Assembly: GCA_003557825.1 (NCBI GenBank)
Contig: PWNM01000590.1
Location: forward strand, 1 to 6,869
Direction: 5' to 3'
Length of the DNA stretch: 6,869 bases
DNA from: Candidatus Hydrogenedentota bacterium
GTDB taxonomy: Bacteria; Hydrogenedentota; Hydrogenedentia; Hydrogenedentales; SLHB01
In this document: one piece after another, positions 4,794 to 6,869 of the stretch
How positions within the stretch are numbered: the stretch's first letter is position 1
How the letters are laid out: each line of letters begins with the position of its first letter
Position numbers and translations under genes: made by a program
The notes under the pieces: generated by a model
What the model was told of the DNA's origin: nothing
The model's input: the letters and a program-made list of their open reading frames with translations, nothing else
Databases searched by the model: none

Positions 4794-6869
4794 TCAACCT
4801 TCCCAGGTTTCTTCGAGGGCCTCCAAAAAAGTAGCGGCTTCGGCAATGAGTTCGCTTGCCGATGTAGCTTTGGTGGAAAAGGTCAGCACGGGCTCCACAT
4901 GGAGGGCGAAGGACACCCGATCTCCAAAATGCTGGGAAAGCAGGGACCGGACACGCTTGGAAAGGCTTCGGCCATTGGTGAACTCGAAAGCAACGGCCGA
5001 TTTGGCCGCCGCGATGCGGTGAATTCCCAGGTCCGCTGCCTGAGCCCGAACCCGCATGACATCGAGCAAGCGGCGGATGGGCGCGGGAACGGGACCAAAC
5101 CGATCGGCAAGCTCGGCTGCCATCTCATCCACATCCTCGACCGTTTTTACGTCGGCAATACGTTTGTACAAGGTGATCTTTTGCGCTTCCGAAGGGACAT
5201 AATCTTCGGGGATATGGGCATCGACCGCGACCTCGAAGGGGGGTAATACGCGGCGCACCACCGGCTTTCCGCGTACCTCGGCAACGGCTTCAGCAAGGAG
5301 TTGGCTGTAGGTCTCCAGCCCAACGGACGCAATGTTTCCGTGTTGTTCGCCGCCCAGGATGTTGCCGCACCCCCGGATCTCTAGGTCACGCATAGCGATT
5401 CGGAAGCCCGCGCCCAAGGATGAAAAGTCTTCGAGGGCCTTGAGCCGTTGTTGGGCCTCTTCGGTCAACGCTCGGTCCCCGGGTATGAGCAGATAGGCGA
5501 AGGCTCGGTGTTTATAACGCCCCACTCGGCCCCGAAGCTGATAGAGCTCGGAGAGGCCGAATTTGTCTGCGTTGTTGATGATAATCGTATTGGCATTGGG
5601 AATATCAATTCCGGAACCGATGATGGTGGTACAGACCAGGACATCTACTTCGCCACGGATGAACTGGGTCATGATGTGTTCGAGCTGATCCGACGGCATC
5701 TGACCATGACCCACCGCAATGCGGGCCTCAGGAACGAGCCGTTGAACCAATGACGCAAAAGTCATGATGTTGTGGACGCGGTTATGCACAAAAAACACCT
5801 GGCCTTGCCGCGAAAGCTCCCGAGCAATGGCCTCACGGATCAGCGTCTCACTGAACGGTTCGATGCAGGTATGGACGGGCAACCGGTCATTCGGGGCAGT
5901 GTTGATGATGCTCATGTCACGTACGCCCAGCAACGACAGATTGAGGGTTCGCGGAATGGGCGTTGCCGACATGCTAAGTACGTCCACCGTGGCGCGCAGG
6001 TGCTTGAGCCGTTCTTTTTGCCCCACGCCGAACCGGTGTTCTTCGTCGATTACGAGCAGCCCCAGGTTCTTGAACTTGATGTCTTTCGAAATAAGCCGAT
6101 GGGTTCCCACGACAATATCTACTTCCCCCGACCGTAGGCGCTCGATAGTATGTTTCTGCTCTTTGGCATTGCGGAACCGACAGAGCAGGTCTACTTTAAC
6201 GGGATAGTCGGCCAGTCGTTCGACGAAATTGAGGTAATGCTGTTCGGCAAGAACCGTGGTAGGCACGAGCAAGGCCACTTGCTTACCGTCTTGCACCCCC
6301 TTGAAAGCCGCTCGCAAGGCGACCTCGGTTTTTCCATAGCCCACATCGCCGCAGAGAAGTCGGTCCATGGGACGGGGCGCCTCCATATCGCGTTTCACCT
6401 CGACGATCGCTCGGGCCTGGTCCGGCGTCTCGTCGTATTCAAAGGCCTCTTCGAATTCGTTCTGCCACGGAGTATCCGAGCTGAAGGCATGGCCGGTTTG
6501 GCTCTCCCGTGCGGCGTAAAGCTGCAGAAGCTCTTCGGTCATATCACGGACGGCTTTTTTGACCCGCGCCTTTGTCTTCGCCCAGGTAGCCCCGCCGAGC
6601 CGGTCGATCTTGGGCGCGACGCCATCGCCGCCGGTAAATTTCTGAATTGAATCGATATTAGTCACCGGCAGATAGAAGGTATCTCCTTTGGCATATTGCA
6701 CAACCAGGAAATCGCCGTCTTTGCCTTCGAATCGGCGCAATCCCATATACCGGCCGATGCCATGGTGGGCATGAACGACAAAATCGCCCACTTTGAGATC
6801 GCCGAAGGAAGTTATGGCCTCCCCTGCCTCGAATCGACGTCGGGTCCGGCGGACATAATGGCGGCCAAA
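4794..6869 (-). CDS. mfd: Transcription-repair coupling factor Mfd, C-terminal 691 residues (partial)
   Basis: Mfd is a DNA translocase that removes RNA polymerase stalled at lesions and recruits UvrA. Reading into the window edge with no start codon, the visible part covers about 60 percent of the usual 1,150 residues; the UvrB-like N-terminus is missing. In visible numbering, the RNA polymerase-interaction domain starts at DLKVGDFVVH (24-33) with HHGIGRY. The motor follows: ETPDQARAI (Q-motif-like region), Walker A GDVGYGKT (174-181), DEEH box (275-278), SATPIPRT (301-308), GHGQM, and QLRGRVGR (444-451). The TRG region with EDFSSLGAGFRIAMRDLEIRG follows, then the C-terminal TRCF domain at about 556-651. 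Motif V reads IIGSGIDIP, where nearly all relatives have IIESGIDIP or IIETGIDIP (visible G418). The frame is otherwise intact to a TGA stop. It converges on the oxidase gene, with no evident intrinsic terminator in the 25-base gap (4769-4793). Confidence 0.96.
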   Translation of the reverse strand, partial: FGRHYVRRTRRRFEAGEAITSFGDLKVGDFVVHAHHGIGRYMGLRRFEGKDGDFLVVQYAKGDTFYLPVTNIDSIQKFTGGDGVAPKIDRLGGATWAKTKARVKKAVRDMTEELLQLYAARESQTGHAFSSDTPWQNEFEEAFEYDETPDQARAIVEVKRDMEAPRPMDRLLCGDVGYGKTEVALRAAFKGVQDGKQVALLVPTTVLAEQHYLNFVERLADYPVKVDLLCRFRNAKEQKHTIERLRSGEVDIVVGTHRLISKDIKFKNLGLLVIDEEHRFGVGQKERLKHLRATVDVLSMSATPIPRTLNLSLLGVRDMSIINTAPNDRLPVHTCIEPFSETLIREAIARELSRQGQVFFVHNRVHNIMTFASLVQRLVPEARIAVGHGQMPSDQLEHIMTQFIRGEVDVLVCTTIIGSGIDIPNANTIIINNADKFGLSELYQLRGRVGRYKHRAFAYLLIPGDRALTEEAQQRLKALEDFSSLGAGFRIAMRDLEIRGCGNILGGEQHGNIASVGLETYSQLLAEAVAEVRGKPVVRRVLPPFEVAVDAHIPEDYVPSEAQKITLYKRIADVKTVEDVDEMAAELADRFGPVPAPIRRLLDVMRVRAQAADLGIHRIAAAKSAVAFEFTNGRSLSKRVRSLLSQHFGDRVSFALHVEPVLTFSTKATSASELIAEAATFLEALEETWEG

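Noticed and set aside
4608..5246. A 212-codon open frame on the plus strand across the oxidase 3' end and mfd 3' end
   Set aside because: It runs out of frame through the oxidase C-terminus and antisense through conserved Mfd sequence, has no ribosome site, and its composition is that of a shadow frame.

Overview
The window looks like ordinary chromosome from a Gram-negative, flagellated bacterium of roughly mid-50s percent GC. No mobile element, CRISPR array, tRNA or rRNA is visible. The taxonomic hints are weak. The Mfd sequence (for example RGRVGRYKHRAF and PRPMDRLLCGDVGYGKTE) resembles what I recall from planctomycetes and neighbouring phyla. A secreted BNR-type sialidase-like enzyme and a compact CbiX fit that kind of organism but do not prove it. 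A near-consensus sigma-54 promoter and a sigma-28 promoter show that both alternative sigma factors are probably in use.

Left part (1-2405), all genes on the minus strand. Reading in the direction of transcription, a 66-residue gene comes first. It resembles the YjfB putative motility protein family and sits behind a sigma-28 type promoter. Next is a secreted sialidase-like protein with three Asp boxes, its own housekeeping-type promoter and a strong intrinsic terminator. Then comes a PilZ-domain protein behind a sigma-54 promoter. Two bases after its stop codon starts a small membrane protein that runs off the left edge. So there are three separate transcription units, and two of them carry promoters typical of flagellar or surface-behaviour regulons.

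Middle (2406-2661) is a divergent intergenic region. It holds the sigma-28 promoter of the small gene and only a weak candidate promoter for the rightward genes.

Right part. On the plus strand a short CbiX/SirB-type sirohydrochlorin chelatase (TTG start) is followed 46 bases later by a 543-residue FAD oxidase of the vanillyl-alcohol oxidase / 4-cresol dehydrogenase family. They probably form a two-gene operon. It converges, with a 25-base gap, on the minus-strand mfd gene. The C-terminal 691 residues of that gene are visible: the RNA polymerase-interaction domain, the whole translocase motor and the C-terminal domain.

I do not see an unmistakable undescribed system. The points most worth a second look are the sigma-28/small motility gene, the sigma-54/PilZ/membrane protein unit, a substitution in Mfd motif V, and the unusual pairing of a tetrapyrrole chelatase with a VAO-type oxidase.
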